A stretch of 64,000 nt of DNA from Rhabdornis inornatus (Eukaryota > Chordata > Aves > Passeriformes > Rhabdornithidae), in the NCBI GenBank assembly GCA_013397075.1, contig VWZS01001993.1, positions 48,430 to 112,429 on the forward strand, in the 5' to 3' direction. A program made the position numbers and the translations under genes. Positions within the stretch are counted from its first letter, which is position 1, and each line of letters starts with the position of its first letter. The notes under the pieces were generated by a model, which was given only the letters and a program-made list of their open reading frames with translations, was not told where the DNA came from and searched no databases. Shown one piece after another: positions 50,878 through 62,249 of the stretch.

Positions 50878-51998
50878 TTTCCAGATGTTTTAAAATCTCT
50901 CAAAATTTTGGCAGAAGTAAAAAAATTCAATATTTCCTCATTTTCTTTGGCTGTTTCTTAGGCTGCAGCAGCGTTGCTGCACTTTTATTGTGTATGGTTT
51001 GTAGGCTGTTGTCAAGTGGAATGGATCCAGAAGTTGGAATTTGGCCCTCAGCTCCCAGGCTGGAACCCTTGGGAGCAGAATCCCCCTCAGGCTTTTGTCT
51101 CTGGCTCTTGGCACTGCAGAACACCTTGGGTCACCAAAAACAAAACTAAATATAAAACTAAATATAAATATAAATATAAATATAAATAATATAAATATAA
51201 ATATAAATATGCAGGAATCTATCATACTTTGTGCTTTTCCTGAGTCTGAGTTTTTCCTGAATTTCAGGATTTTGGGATGACTTGCAGCAGCTATGCAATG
51301 CTCTCAGTTAAAAGAGCTGCTGTGCTCTCCTTTGGAAAGGGAGAATTCTTTCCAAATTGTGTTTTGTCTCATTTTAAAGTTCTCAGGAGTGCAGTGTTCA
51401 GTCCAATGCTTGGCTTGTAAATGTCATTGGGAAGGAATTTGGGATCATTTGGAGCACAGGTCTGTCCAAATGCTCAGTGCAGTGTGAACTCCTACAAGGT
51501 GTGCAGAGATTCCTGTGAGATTCCAGCTCCCTGAAATGCAGCTGGGGGTCCCTTCCAGCCCTTCCAGTGGGGTTTGAATTCCTCAGTAATCCCCACTGGC
51601 AGTGCTGATTCACAGACTGGATTTGGAGCTCCACCTCCACTCTGAGAGCTCAGTGTCATGTCCAGATGCTTCAAACCCTGCTAACAGTGGAAAAAGTGAG
51701 AGGAAAGCTGTTCATATTCTCAGAGTCTGCTTGCAGCTGGTACAGGGCTGTGCCAAACTCCAGGGAAAGTGCAGGGAGGGAGTCGAACTTCAGACATGAG
51801 AATTTAAAACTTGATCCTTTATTTGAATTTCTGGTTCATACTAAAGACAGTGAAAGACGAGCATTGGAGAATGAGGTTCCTTTAATTTTCTTACCTCTGG
51901 ATTAATACAAAATAATTGATCCTGCCTACAATAGAATTGAGGAGAAAGAGGCTGCAAGCAGTGGATTGACAGTGCTGATGCCTTAGGATTTTAACTTT
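50878..51998 (+). repeat. 1.1-kb tandem duplication, right copy
   Basis: Second copy of 49740-50876, starting immediately after the N at 50877. Its microsatellite is at about 51146-51211. Differences from the left copy are sparse, comparable to allelic variation. Confidence 0.97.
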
Positions 51999-52813
51999 TG
52001 TATTTTCCATCTATTTGTAACCCTGCAATTGTTTAGTGTAGAACTCTAAACTCCATATGCAGTGGGAGCTGCTGCTCTCCCATTTTGGGCAGACACAACA
52101 ATTCCTCTCCAGGCTGGCAATCAAGGACACCTCACTGCCTCAGCTCTGAGAGATGGAAACAAAAGTGATTGGGGGGAGCAAACTTGGGGTAAATGACTTC
52201 ATTACCTGGAGCTGTAATTGGAACATTAACCCCCAATGTGCAAATGGCCCAAACTTATCAAAGTGTGCAAACCTGTGACCCATTGTCCATTTTGGTTTGT
52301 CTGCCCTAAATGTACCTGAAGGCCCTTCAATAAATAGAACTGCTTTTTATTCTCCCAATTTTGCCTGGCCTTTGTTTTTAGGTAGCCCCAAAAGCATCCC
52401 TGTGACCATCACTGCTCTGAGTGGAGCTGCTGCTGCTGCTCAGCCCCTGACGTTGCACCTTGGCTCCATCTCTGAAGTCTTGCAGAGTTCCATATCTCCC
52501 TCACAAGACTTCTGGGGGTGATGGGGAGGAGCTGCTGCTGCTCATTTTGTGCCTTAGGGCAGCTGTGGCCGAGGGTTTGAGGCTGAGTGGAGATGAAAAG
52601 TGACAGAGTGTTAATACATTAGGCATTCATTTTGTATCATATTAGTGGTGCTTGTAGTGGGTAAGTGAGATGTCAGAGCCTGTTATGTGCAATTAGGAGC
52701 CCACAACTGAACATCCCGTGGAGGTAACAGGGATGGGCTGAGCAGGGAGTGAAGGCTGGGCCTTAAAACTGCATCAGCCCTGCTGGGAATGGGATCTGAG
52801 GGAAAGCTGCAGG
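51999..52813. other. Noncoding sequence, nothing recognised
   Basis: Unique-looking DNA between the two kinds of duplication. Confidence 0.6.
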
Positions 52814-53061
52814 GAGCAGCCAAATATTCTGGTGGCTTCTCATGGCAATTCTGGCTCCAGAATGTCAGGAAGTTCTGAAGACAAAATGAACCCATTGGAA
52901 CAGCAAATAGCAACAATGCAAATTCCCTGCAGGAAAGCAGATTCTGTGGGGTTTGCAGATGCAAACCTGGGGTTATTTGCCTTTCCAGGATCACAAGAGG
53001 GAATGGAGCCAAAGGAAGCAAACTGGGGTGGCTGAGCCCCCCAGTTCTTGCCTCAATTCCC
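52814..53061 (+). repeat. 249-bp dispersed duplication, copy B
   Basis: Same orientation partner of 47013-47261, 5801 bp to the right. Matching begins at GAGCAGCCAAATATTCTGGT and ends at CCTCAATTCCC. It is clearly older than the 1.1-kb duplication that lies between the two copies. Confidence 0.93.
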
Positions 53062-54599
53062 TCCTGCAGGGAGGGATGAAGCTCCCCTGTGAATACTTTG
53101 AGTTTCCTGGTCCCTTTTTGGGCAAGTTTAGAACAAGCTGAATTTCCAGGACACCAAGCAGCAGAAAAGCACAATCAGTTCACTGCCTTCTGACTAAAAT
53201 CTTACACTTTGATGCAAAGAGATAAAAAAGGGAGAGGGAATCCTCAGCACAATAACACTTCTGTTGGGAATCCTTATCAACCTCTCAAGTCTCTTCCAAT
53301 CTCCTCAATTTTCAGAGTTAGCTGATGCAACCTTCTCCTTGGATTTCAAAATGGGTGAGGGAAGATCTGATGGACAAATACTGCTTTGAAAACAGTTTTG
53401 TTGCTGTCTCTTTGGGTTTGTATTCTGGATTCTGCTCCGTGTCTGCCTTGGGCAGAGAACTTCATTTCTGTGTGCCTTCATTTGTGTGTCTCTGAACTGA
53501 CAGCAACAAGAGATTCCCTGGGAGACTAAGGCCTAAGAATATTCCTCAGACAAAAGAAATCCTAGAAATTATCACTGAAACCATCTTCCTCCTCTTAATC
53601 TTTTTGAAACCAAGCAAAATGAGCGAAATTTCTGATGTTTAGGGATGGAATGTTGCCTTCAAATCTTCAAGGTACACAAGGCAACCCAAAGATGCTTGGG
53701 AAAAAAGGGAATATCAGACAGTCATTGGTGCTTCTTCCCTCCAGCAGTGTGAGATCTGCAGTGACAAACTCCCTTCATCACTGAAAGGTTTGGCTGAGCT
53801 GTGCTGTAAACAGGAGACACCTGGACCCATTCCCTGATAAAACTGCCTGGAAAAGGCAGAGGGATTTCACACATTCCTGTGCACAGGCACTCCGTGACCT
53901 ATTTAATTGGGAGATGCAGTGCTGGTGCCTTGTTTTCTGTTCTTGAGTCTCCAGGGGTGGAAAGGCAGAATCTCCTGCCTGCACTGGGTGTTTTGAAGTG
54001 CAATGAGAGGAAGGAAAGCACATCCAGAGCTGCTGGCTGCCTGGGAAGCTCCTTGGCTAAGGCAGTGCTTCAATGCTTTTTGTTCTGATATTCCCAAGCC
54101 TCTCCAGACTTTGGATTCAATGTGGGTTGGTGCTGAAAGCTAACTCTGGCATTTTCAGAGACAGAATTTTGCCTTTTTGTTGCAGGTATGATTTCTAGTT
54201 GCATGTGATCACTGGGTACTGCAGGATTAGTTTTTCACTTGTCTTTAATCCACAGAGGAATCCTTAAGATTTCCATGAGGAATATTGCACCCTTCCTGCT
54301 GGGGGAATTTGATGAACCACCTCATTTAGACATCAGGAACAGTGAATTTACTGACACAGGGCATGTACTGATGCTGTGCTGGTAAAGCCACCCCACATCC
54401 CTTCCCTGGCTCATCCAAGATTTCCGAAGGAAGGATTGCTGGGCACTGTTGGCATTTCTGCTGCTAAAGAAATGCCAGTAAAGAAATTGCTCGGTGTTGC
54501 AAACCCCTAAAAACCAGAGGCTTTGCTGTGTGAAATGCTGGTTTTTCTGCTCTCCCTTGGCCTTGCTCGCTTCTCTGCAGCTTCAATTCCAAACACTCC
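53062..54599. other. Noncoding sequence, nothing recognised
   Basis: No exon, array or mobile element recognised. Confidence 0.6.
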
Positions 54600-55170
54600 A
54601 CGTCACCACTTGGAAACTCGGCGGCGTGCAGGACTCTCCCCCTGTGCTCTCTGTTTGCACAGCCTCCCCCAGCCCCAGCACATGTGGTTCCAATTCCAGG
54701 GGCTCTGCAGTGCTGTGTGGATGGGGATGGCGCTGGGCTGACCCCTCTCTCTCACCACAGCCCGTTCCAGGCAGGGGGAGCTGCCTCTTATCTGGTGCCT
54801 CTCGTATTTGGGATGCTTTCCCTTCGCAACCAAACTCCTGCAAGGCTGCAGGGGAGGGGAGGCGGCTGCAGGCAGCGTGCTGGGGCCAGGCTGTGGTCAC
54901 TGGGAGCACCAGAGCTCTGGGGAGAAGGCAGCCCTCGGCCTGTGTGTGTGTGCCAGCCAAGGAACACAGCGAGCAGATGTCCCAGGGCACAGCCTGCGCT
55001 CCCTCAATGACCCCCGGGAGACCGCGGCCGCCTCCAGCCTCCCCTCCCTGCTGCAAGGAATGCACGGAGCTGCCTGCAAGGAGCCGCTGCCTGCTGTTTA
55101 TTTTGGCCTGAAATGCCGTCAGGGTAACTGTTAGGGCTGGTGTGGTCTGAGCATGAGTGGGGCTGTCGAC
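54600..55170. other. CpG-rich patch, possible CpG island or regulatory element
   Basis: This is the most CpG-dense noncoding stretch I noticed, with around twenty CpGs by eye. It contains CTCGGCGGCGTGCAGG and a cluster ACCGCGGCCGCCTCC that includes SacII (CCGCGG) and NotI (GCGGCCGC) sites at about 55022-55031. It lies about 6 kb before CLMP exon 2 and could mark an enhancer, an alternative first exon or simply GC-rich DNA. No TATA box or first exon with the expected phase-1 donor could be defined. Confidence 0.35.
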
Positions 55171-58100
55171 CTTTCTGGGTTCTCCTCATAGCTCTGGGAT
55201 AAAACAACACAGCTTTGCCTCATCCTGCTTTACCCGCAGCAAAAACTGGGGAAGAGAGTCCAAAGGGACATGAAAGCCTTTGTGTGCCTGTGTCTGTCAT
55301 CACTCTGAACAGCACCAGCGGGGCAAGATGTTTGGTTTCTCAAGAGTTTAATTTTAAGGCCCACTGAACCTCAAATTCTTGAGTGTGGGACTCGTCTGCG
55401 GTGTCTTCAGCACTTCACTGCTTCAACTCCCAAGTCACACACACAGCCCTGCAAGTTTGGCTCAGGATGTGATTCCTTGGCCATAAAAGTCCTTGTCAGC
55501 CTCCTGCTCCAGCAGCTCAAATTCTGAATCTGCTGATTGCAAAACACTCAGGGCTTTTCTCGTTAGTACTGAGTGGGGGGCAAGCTCTTGTTTTTTCATG
55601 GAGAAATTTGGTAAATCATTTCCTATAAGACTCCAGAAAGATGAGACTCCAACAGATGTGAAACATCTCAAATTCCTGGAGCGAGGGAGTGGCTCAGAGC
55701 TGCAACATGGCACTCTGTCCTTCCTGGTTTTAACTCCCAAACATATCATTCCAGCACATGCCTCATTTGGACACATTCTGTTTTCAGCTACTTCGATTTT
55801 AGCACAAAATAGCGAGGCAAAAGAGGGATTATCCAGCTGAAGGAACACTCTGGTGTAGTTCTGTGGAAGTTCATTTTCTCTGGGCTGATTTGAGTAGGAA
55901 GTTCTTGTTTATTTGGGTTGTTTTTACTAAAATGAAGTATTTCAGCAGTTCAGGTCTGGCTGAGAGCAGCTAGAGCATGGGATTTCTGCATGCACTGAGG
56001 TGGTTTTTTTTCCAACAGCCTGGATTTTGGGAAGAGTGGGTGAGTCAGAACCACAGGGACAAACCTTCCTTGTTGCAAAGATCCCATTTTCACTCCGAGG
56101 AGTCAGACAGATGTGAGGATGACTTTTAGGAGGATCCCACAGAATGAAGCACTGGAGAACTCGTCTGCAGGGGACAGTTCCTGCTGCAGGGAGGATCAGA
56201 CGTGCCCTGACACCAGGGCTGGCTCTCTGCTCCTGTCACACCTGCACCCAGGAAATGTTTTGATCTTAACGAACAAAAGCAGGCAGAGCAGCCATCACAG
56301 GGGAGCTGGGAATTGTTCAGACAGGGCACAAACTCTGTGTGGACACCACTGGAATTCCTGCTCTCGCTGGTGTGTGGAGGAAAGTTTTCCTCAGCAGCAG
56401 ATTCCAGGTGTTTCCTGAGTCACTTCCAACATCTGGAGCTGCAGAAAAAGTATAGGTTGCATTTCTGCTCCTCCCTGGACATCAGGAATATTCTGTTGCA
56501 ACTCTCATCTTTGATAAAAAGCCAAAATAAATCATAAAAAGCGTTGCTGAAGGACAAACTGCAAAAATGTTCCTAAAGAAGCTGAAATTTTTGAAAACCT
56601 GTTCTGGATATTCTCATTTTAAGTGGGCTTGGGTAGGTATTGGGCTAAGCTTACAAATGATTATTGTGCATTTCTTTTATATCTTTTCTGGGCTGTTCCT
56701 CCTAATTCCAGCAGTTAAGTGATACAGCACAACCTATTACTTTTTAAATAGCAGAATCTATTTTTAGCATTGCTCCCTAATTCAAACCTTCTGAACCTAA
56801 TGAAAGATTTAAGTCTGGAAGCTCTTTAGCTTTTAGGATGGGAATTTGCCTACAAATAAAAATGTCAGCAAAGCATTTATTTCCCCTTTGATTCTGCTTG
56901 TCTGGTAATGTATATTTGATGTTGGGATACGTGGGGGTGTGGGTACATACATATAATTGTAATGGGCATGGAAACACTCTGGGCTTCAGCACAGCATGGG
57001 CAGGAAAATGTGGGATCCTGGAAGGATTCAGGCTGGAAACACTGCTTTGGGGGGACAGAATTGGTGAGAAGGCCAAACACAGTCTGAGTTCACTCAGCAT
57101 TTGCTGCTTGCTGTGTTGCACAGGCTCCTTCCCCCTGCACCCATCTCAAAGGGCTGATTCTGCTGAAATTCAAACCCTTTTATGACATACACTCACAATG
57201 AGAAGTCCTTAAAATGTTGAAATGAGTTCTGAGGAATTCCTCAAGCCTGACATCTTTGCTGAGGGATCCAGCCTGTTGTCCATATTTTTTTTTTTTTAAA
57301 TTTAAACTCTGCCATGTGTGCAAGGCAGAAGGGGCTGAGAGGGCTAAAAACCCCTTTGAATCTTCCCCTGGCAACCTGGATGGCTTTGGGCTTGATTAAA
57401 ATCTTTGTTGCTGTGTTTTCCTTGGAAATTTCAGCACGAGGAGGGATGAGAGGATGGCTGTCCTGGTCTGCGGGGTGTGGGGTGAGTTATTGTCCCGGGA
57501 ACAATGCAGGGAACAGTCACACAGGGTCACTGCTCCTCCCCTCTGCTCTGCCACCCAAAGCCTTCAGGAAAACGCTTCCAAAAGCATTAAAAGAAAAAAA
57601 AAAAGAGTTGGGATAAGCAAGAAAACCAATCCCACCTCCTCCTGGAGTCATGGGATGGGAGCTGAGTAAAGCCAAAAGCAGAGATTCCCAAATTCTTGGG
57701 AGCACACAGAGCTGCCCACAGGATGTGGAAGGGGGAACAGGGTTTGTTGGGCAAGAACTGCGGAGCCTGCAGAAATGTGGCATTACTTGTGGATGTGATT
57801 TCTGGGAAAATCATCCCTTTTTTCATCCATTGTGTGCAGGATCCAGCCTTTGAGGCCACCCAGGGCTGCAGAGCTTTGTGAGGGAAGGTTTGGAAGAACA
57901 GAGGGATAAATAAATCATAAATCCCTTTGCAGCCCAGCCCCTGTGTCCTGGGCAGTGCTGCTGGAAGGGGCAGACATTCCCTGGCAGTCTTTTAAATGAA
58001 ACTTCAGCTGGGAAGGGGGAAATGGTTAAAACCATCTCATTTATTTGGACTGTCCTTGCAAGGTCCCACCTACACAAATACAACTTCAGGGAGTTTATTC

Positions 58101-61100
58101 TCCTTTGGATAATAAAACTTGGAAGGGACCTGCATCTGTTTCCACCACGTTTTTCTCTCATGTGCCATAAATTCCACTTAAATCACCATTTTATCCCTGT
58201 TTGCTGCAGCAAGACCCGATCCAAACTGTGGAAAATATGAGATTTCTTCATGTTGAGGGTTCTTGGGATTTTTTTGTGGGTAATTTCTCTAACTGGCTCG
58301 TATTGTAAGAGGCTGTTTCATCTTCCTTTCAACATATGGGTGACTGGAAGGAAATAAAGTGAGACTCCTGTCTCGAGAACCTGCAAAACTTAAACTCCTG
58401 TGGGAGTTTTCAGGCATTGGGAAAACATTAATAATGATTAAAGAGACAAATCAGGGAGTTTTAAATAAGATTTTTTTTTCCTAATAATGTTATGGAAAAG
58501 TTTGCAGGGTATGTGAGTTTGGTTATTGGTTCAGTGATGAATCAGCTCCAAATTATTTCTGATTCTTTGGAAAACTAAAGGGTGGTCTAGGAATTTGTCA
58601 CCATGCCACTGGATGTCTCCCTGGTTTTTCTCCCCATTTAGATGACGATTTCATAGGCACAGGGCTCTTCCTCAAATCCTCAGATATTTCCTGGGAGCAG
58701 CAAGAATCCCTCTAAGGTGTGAGCTCTGCTAAACCCAGCCTGTCTAAACCAGAAAGGAACGAAAACTCTGTCATAATCTCACAAAATATTTATAATTTTA
58801 CACTAAAAACCTCGAGCAGGACTAAGTTTTAAGAGGCAGAACACCTGCGAGTTTGTGCAGGAGCCCTGAGAGCTCCACAGGGCTTGGAAAATGTCACAAA
58901 TGTGGCGTGAATGTCCCTGCTGTGGTGCCTAAATTAAGGTTATTGATCAGTGATGTAGCAGTGTCGGTGCTAATGAGGGCAGCCCGAAGGCTCCAGGGAA
59001 AAGCTGGATTCGTCCTGAGCAGGAATTCTAATTGTATTTGGCAGATGGAGCTTTGGGAGCAGCGAATCCAGTGATAAACTGGATTACTTTTCCCTTTAAA
59101 GGAAGCAGCTAACGTGGCTGGAAAGGAGCTTTCACTCCTTTAGGAGGAGAGATGAAGGCTCCACCCGTCCTAAAATTCTAAAATTTAATGTAGCAGATGA
59201 TAATTCTTGATAAAGTGTTTGGGAAGGATAAATTAAATATCCACATCTCAGTGGCTGAGGGATGGTCATGGTAACTCAGAGGCAGGATCTGAGAATGGGG
59301 GCAGGAAGAGAAGGAATTTTCTAAAAGTTGGTCCTGAAGAAATAGGGAAAAATGAGGGAGTGTCGTGTTGGATGTAAATTTTCTGTCTGTTTTTCACTTG
59401 AAGGTTCAGGATCCACTGTTTAAATAGCATAAAAGTATACAAATAGTAGATAATAATATTAAAAGTATAGGAATAAATCCAGTCTGTGTAACTGGAACCT
59501 CCTAAGCTCCTGCTCTGTCCTCCCAGGACTGTGTGTTCAGACACACCAGGGACTTCCAGTGCTGTAAACTTCCCCAATTTCCAGCAGTTTCGCAATATTT
59601 GGCCCAGGAAGCAAAATATTTCCTCCCACTTCATTTCACAGGGAAAAAAAACAGTTTTAGGGTTTTGTCTTGAACAGCAAAACTGCAGAACAGCTCCAGT
59701 GAAGATTTACACCCCAAAGCAAATGGCATTGGTGCCCCATGGAAATCTGGTTGGGGAATTTTTGATTTTGACCTGGGAGATCCCTGACCCCAATGCCTGC
59801 AGCTTTCCCTTCCTCTGTTCTCGTGGGTCAGTTTTAATGGAGTTTGAACTTTCCATGGTGAGCCCACATTTACAACTCAGAGATGGGCAAAGCCAAGCAT
59901 TGATTGCGGATTTTTGTCCAGTTTTCGCATGGATGCAGAATAAAAACTCCAGCTGCCTGAAAATCCTAACGCAGGGCTGGCTGAACATCCCATTTCCCTG
60001 CGGTGCATCATCCCCTGGGCCAGGTTTTAGGGCGTTTTGGGGGATTTTCTCTGACATTCCAAGGGCTCTGCTTCCCTCTAGTGGGTTCGCTCGGCACTTC
60101 CCTTTTTATTTATTTTTAAATCCTGACGAACCATTTTTGACAACTCACTTTTTTTTTTTTTAATTGGCGTTGTAATTTAAAGGTACTTCCCAATCCTACT
60201 TATTCCATGCTTTTCTTAATTTAAACCCCCTTCTTCCCAGGCTGGTTTCTTATTTCTGAAATACATAAATATCATCTAGTGTTAGAGAAGAGACTCCAAG
60301 CATTTGTCAGACTGATGAAAGGATAAATTGAAGCTTTTCAGGGTGGAAATACTACTTTTGAAAACAGGTAATGAGAGGTGAGGGCAGAACTGGGGAGGTT
60401 ATCTGGAATTTGGAGTGTGCAGAGGGTGTGGGAGCACTGACAGCTCTGGAGTGTGAAGCCATCTGCTCCTGCTCAGGTATCGCTGTGAAAATGCCTGGGT
60501 TTGTAGAGATGTCTCCTTAAATCAGCTGCAATCTGTGCAGGCAGCTGAGTTGCTTGGATGCTGTGAAGAAAATGAGGAAGAATCCAGCAAAAAACTGTAA
60601 CAGGGTGGTGCTTTGCACCACTGAATCAGTGGCTTGTTTGAAGTTTATTCTGTTTTCACTCAGAGCCAGGATTAAAAAACACAGATATGAATTTTCTCGT
60701 GTTTGGGCTTGGTTGTTTATTAAATCTTATCTAAAGTACAGAAAGTTCAGCAACACTTCTAGCCACCAGCTAAAAGTGAGCAAAATGGAGGTGAACTTAG
60801 CTGGCTACAAGGCCTCTTAAAGCTAAACAGTTTAATAGAGAATTAACACCTATACAATTTATACTTTTGACCCAATAACCAGACTCCTGTGTCCAACCAG
60901 AAACTACTGCCTGAAATCATGAAGAAGAAGGAAGAACATTGAAAGGAGACATCACCCCAAATCCTCCATTTTGTCCCTTACCTGTTACTACATTATAAAA
61001 CCCTCAAATTTAAAACCTTTCACCATATGAAATCACACACTTTTATTTAACTACACACTCATCACTGAATTGAATACCATTATTCAAATTTGGAAGCCTT

Positions 61101-61247
61101 CTCCAAGGCCTCAGGTCAAAAGCAGTGTTCTCCAGGGGGTCAAAAAAGAAAGCACAGAAAGCTCAAAACTCCCAGGTTTCTGGGATCCAACAAAAATCCC
61201 CGGCAGAGATGCACCCTGGTCTCTGAGCACCGGTGTTTGCCTTGCAG
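55171..61247 (+). other. CLMP: Right-hand part of presumed CLMP intron 1
   Basis: Noncoding sequence that ends at the acceptor of exon 2 (GTTTGCCTTGCAG). No repeat array or mobile element recognised. Open frames such as 59531-60163 show no domain features. Assignment to intron 1 rests on exon 2 starting in phase 1 and having no start codon or complete signal peptide of its own. Confidence 0.75.
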
Positions 61248-61405
61248 CTTGCTGTTCTGTTTGGCTCTGTGAGGCTCAGACGGAATTCAAGAGGGTGGCA
61301 GAAGAAAACGTGACCCTGCCCTGCCACCACCACCTGGGGCTGCTGGAGCAGAGCAGCCTGGACATCGAGTGGCTGCTGCACATCTCCGAGACCGTGCAGA
61401 AAGCG
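61248..61405 (+). CDS. CLMP: CLMP exon 2: end of signal peptide and first half of Ig V domain
   Basis: CLMP is a type I membrane protein of the CTX/CAR immunoglobulin family that mediates homophilic adhesion at epithelial tight junctions; loss of function in humans causes congenital short bowel syndrome. The exon follows a TTGCAG acceptor and begins with the last two bases of a split codon (phase 1). From that codon to the TEFKR motif there are 16 residues, the same count as in human CLMP, which supports this acceptor. The hydrophobic, Cys-rich start ends in CEA before QTEF, a plausible signal-peptidase site. The mature part shows KRVAEENVTLPC with the first V-domain Cys, and DIEWLL with the core Trp. 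It ends QKA at a GTGGGT donor in phase 0. NVT is a possible N-glycosylation site; as I recall it, the human protein has Lys at the Asn position. Length is 158 nt. Identification by family recall is strong. Confidence 0.95.
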
Positions 61406-62047
61406 GTGGGTTTGCTGAGAAAATCGCTTTATTCCTGCCCCCACGCCACCAGCCCTCGGCTTAACAGCACGCCTGTGATGAGCTCTGCAGGTTATTCTGA
61501 TGGTGAGAGCAGTGTTTAGAAAACAGAGCTGATTTAGAGAGATTCAGAATGTGGAGAAATTATTTGATATCCACACATGCTGTGTTGGAACAGGTTGTGT
61601 TACAAGGGATATTTGTGTTTTTAAATGTAGTCAGTCTTCATTAGATCAAGTTCAGAAGTGCCCTTCAGGCTTTCAAAATAACCTTGGATTTTGCAGGCCC
61701 AGTTTCCAAATCCTTGGTTTCAGAACAAAACACAGCAGTTCAGTCCTTATAAAAATTAGATCTGCAGTGACTTAAATTAGCACAGCCAAACCTCCAGACT
61801 GCTTTGATGTGTTGTGGCACAAACTGACGCCTGTTTTGACACTTGTACAAGTGCCTAGTGCAAATCTCCAGCAGAAATAAATACACTTTTTGCACCATTC
61901 TCAGGGTAGAACCCCAGGTTTATTTTCCCACCCTGCCCCAGGCTTCCTGTGTGATCCTTAACTGGGATGTGCAGCTCCTGGAAACGCTTGGATTTGTTGC
62001 TCCATGTGAAAATAAAATGCTAACCCAGAGTCTGCTCTGCTGCTCAG
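61406..62047 (+). other. CLMP: CLMP intron 2 (642 bp, phase 0)
   Basis: The intron runs from a GTGGGT donor to a CTGCTCAG acceptor. I see no tandem repeat or mobile-element signature in it. The exon 2 reading frame stays open past the donor to about 61519, so failure to splice would add a short intron-coded tail before a stop. Confidence 0.93.
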
Positions 62048-62249
62048 GTCATCACCTACTCTGGGGGCCATGTTTATGATGACCTGAACGAGGAGCAGAA
62101 GGGCCGTGTTTCCTTCACCTCCAACTTCCGTGCTGGAGATGCATCCTTACAAATCATCTCCCTGCAGTCCAGCGATGCAGGGAAATACATCTGCAAGGTC
62201 AAGAACGCCGGGCAGTACGAGTGGGCTCGAATCACCCTCAAGGTCGTAG
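62048..62249 (+). CDS. CLMP: CLMP exon 3: second half of Ig V domain
   Basis: The exon follows a CTGCTCAG acceptor in phase 0 and opens with VITYSGGHVYDDL, which joins exon 2 without any gap relative to the human protein. It continues with EEQKGRVSF, then DASLQI and SSDAGKYICKV. The last of these is the typical V-domain F strand, with the D-x-G-x-Y-x-C pattern and the second disulfide Cys. ITLKVV forms the G strand. The exon is 202 nt (67 codons plus one base) and ends at a strong GTAAGG donor in phase 1. Together with exon 2 it completes the membrane-distal domain, which in this family carries the adhesive surface. No stop or frameshift is present, so the gene appears intact here. Confidence 0.96.

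Noticed and set aside
54535..54602. Signal-peptide-like start (Met-Leu-Val-Phe-Leu-Leu) as CLMP exon 1
   Set aside because: The only phase-1 GT is a weak site after about 22 codons, unlike the roughly nine codons expected; kept only as a note under the CpG-rich patch.
58911..58938. ATGTCCCTGCTG, resembling the start of CLMP exon 1
   Set aside because: The frame meets a stop at the ninth codon, and no phase-1 GT donor lies at a suitable place; chance match.
59531..60163. 210-codon open frame in the presumed intron 1
   Set aside because: No recognised domain; ends in a poly-T-derived Phe run; not compatible with CLMP.
61070..61519. 149-codon open frame read as a single-exon protein
   Set aside because: Only 61248-61405 matches CLMP; the upstream codons and those after the GTGGGT donor are intron sequence.
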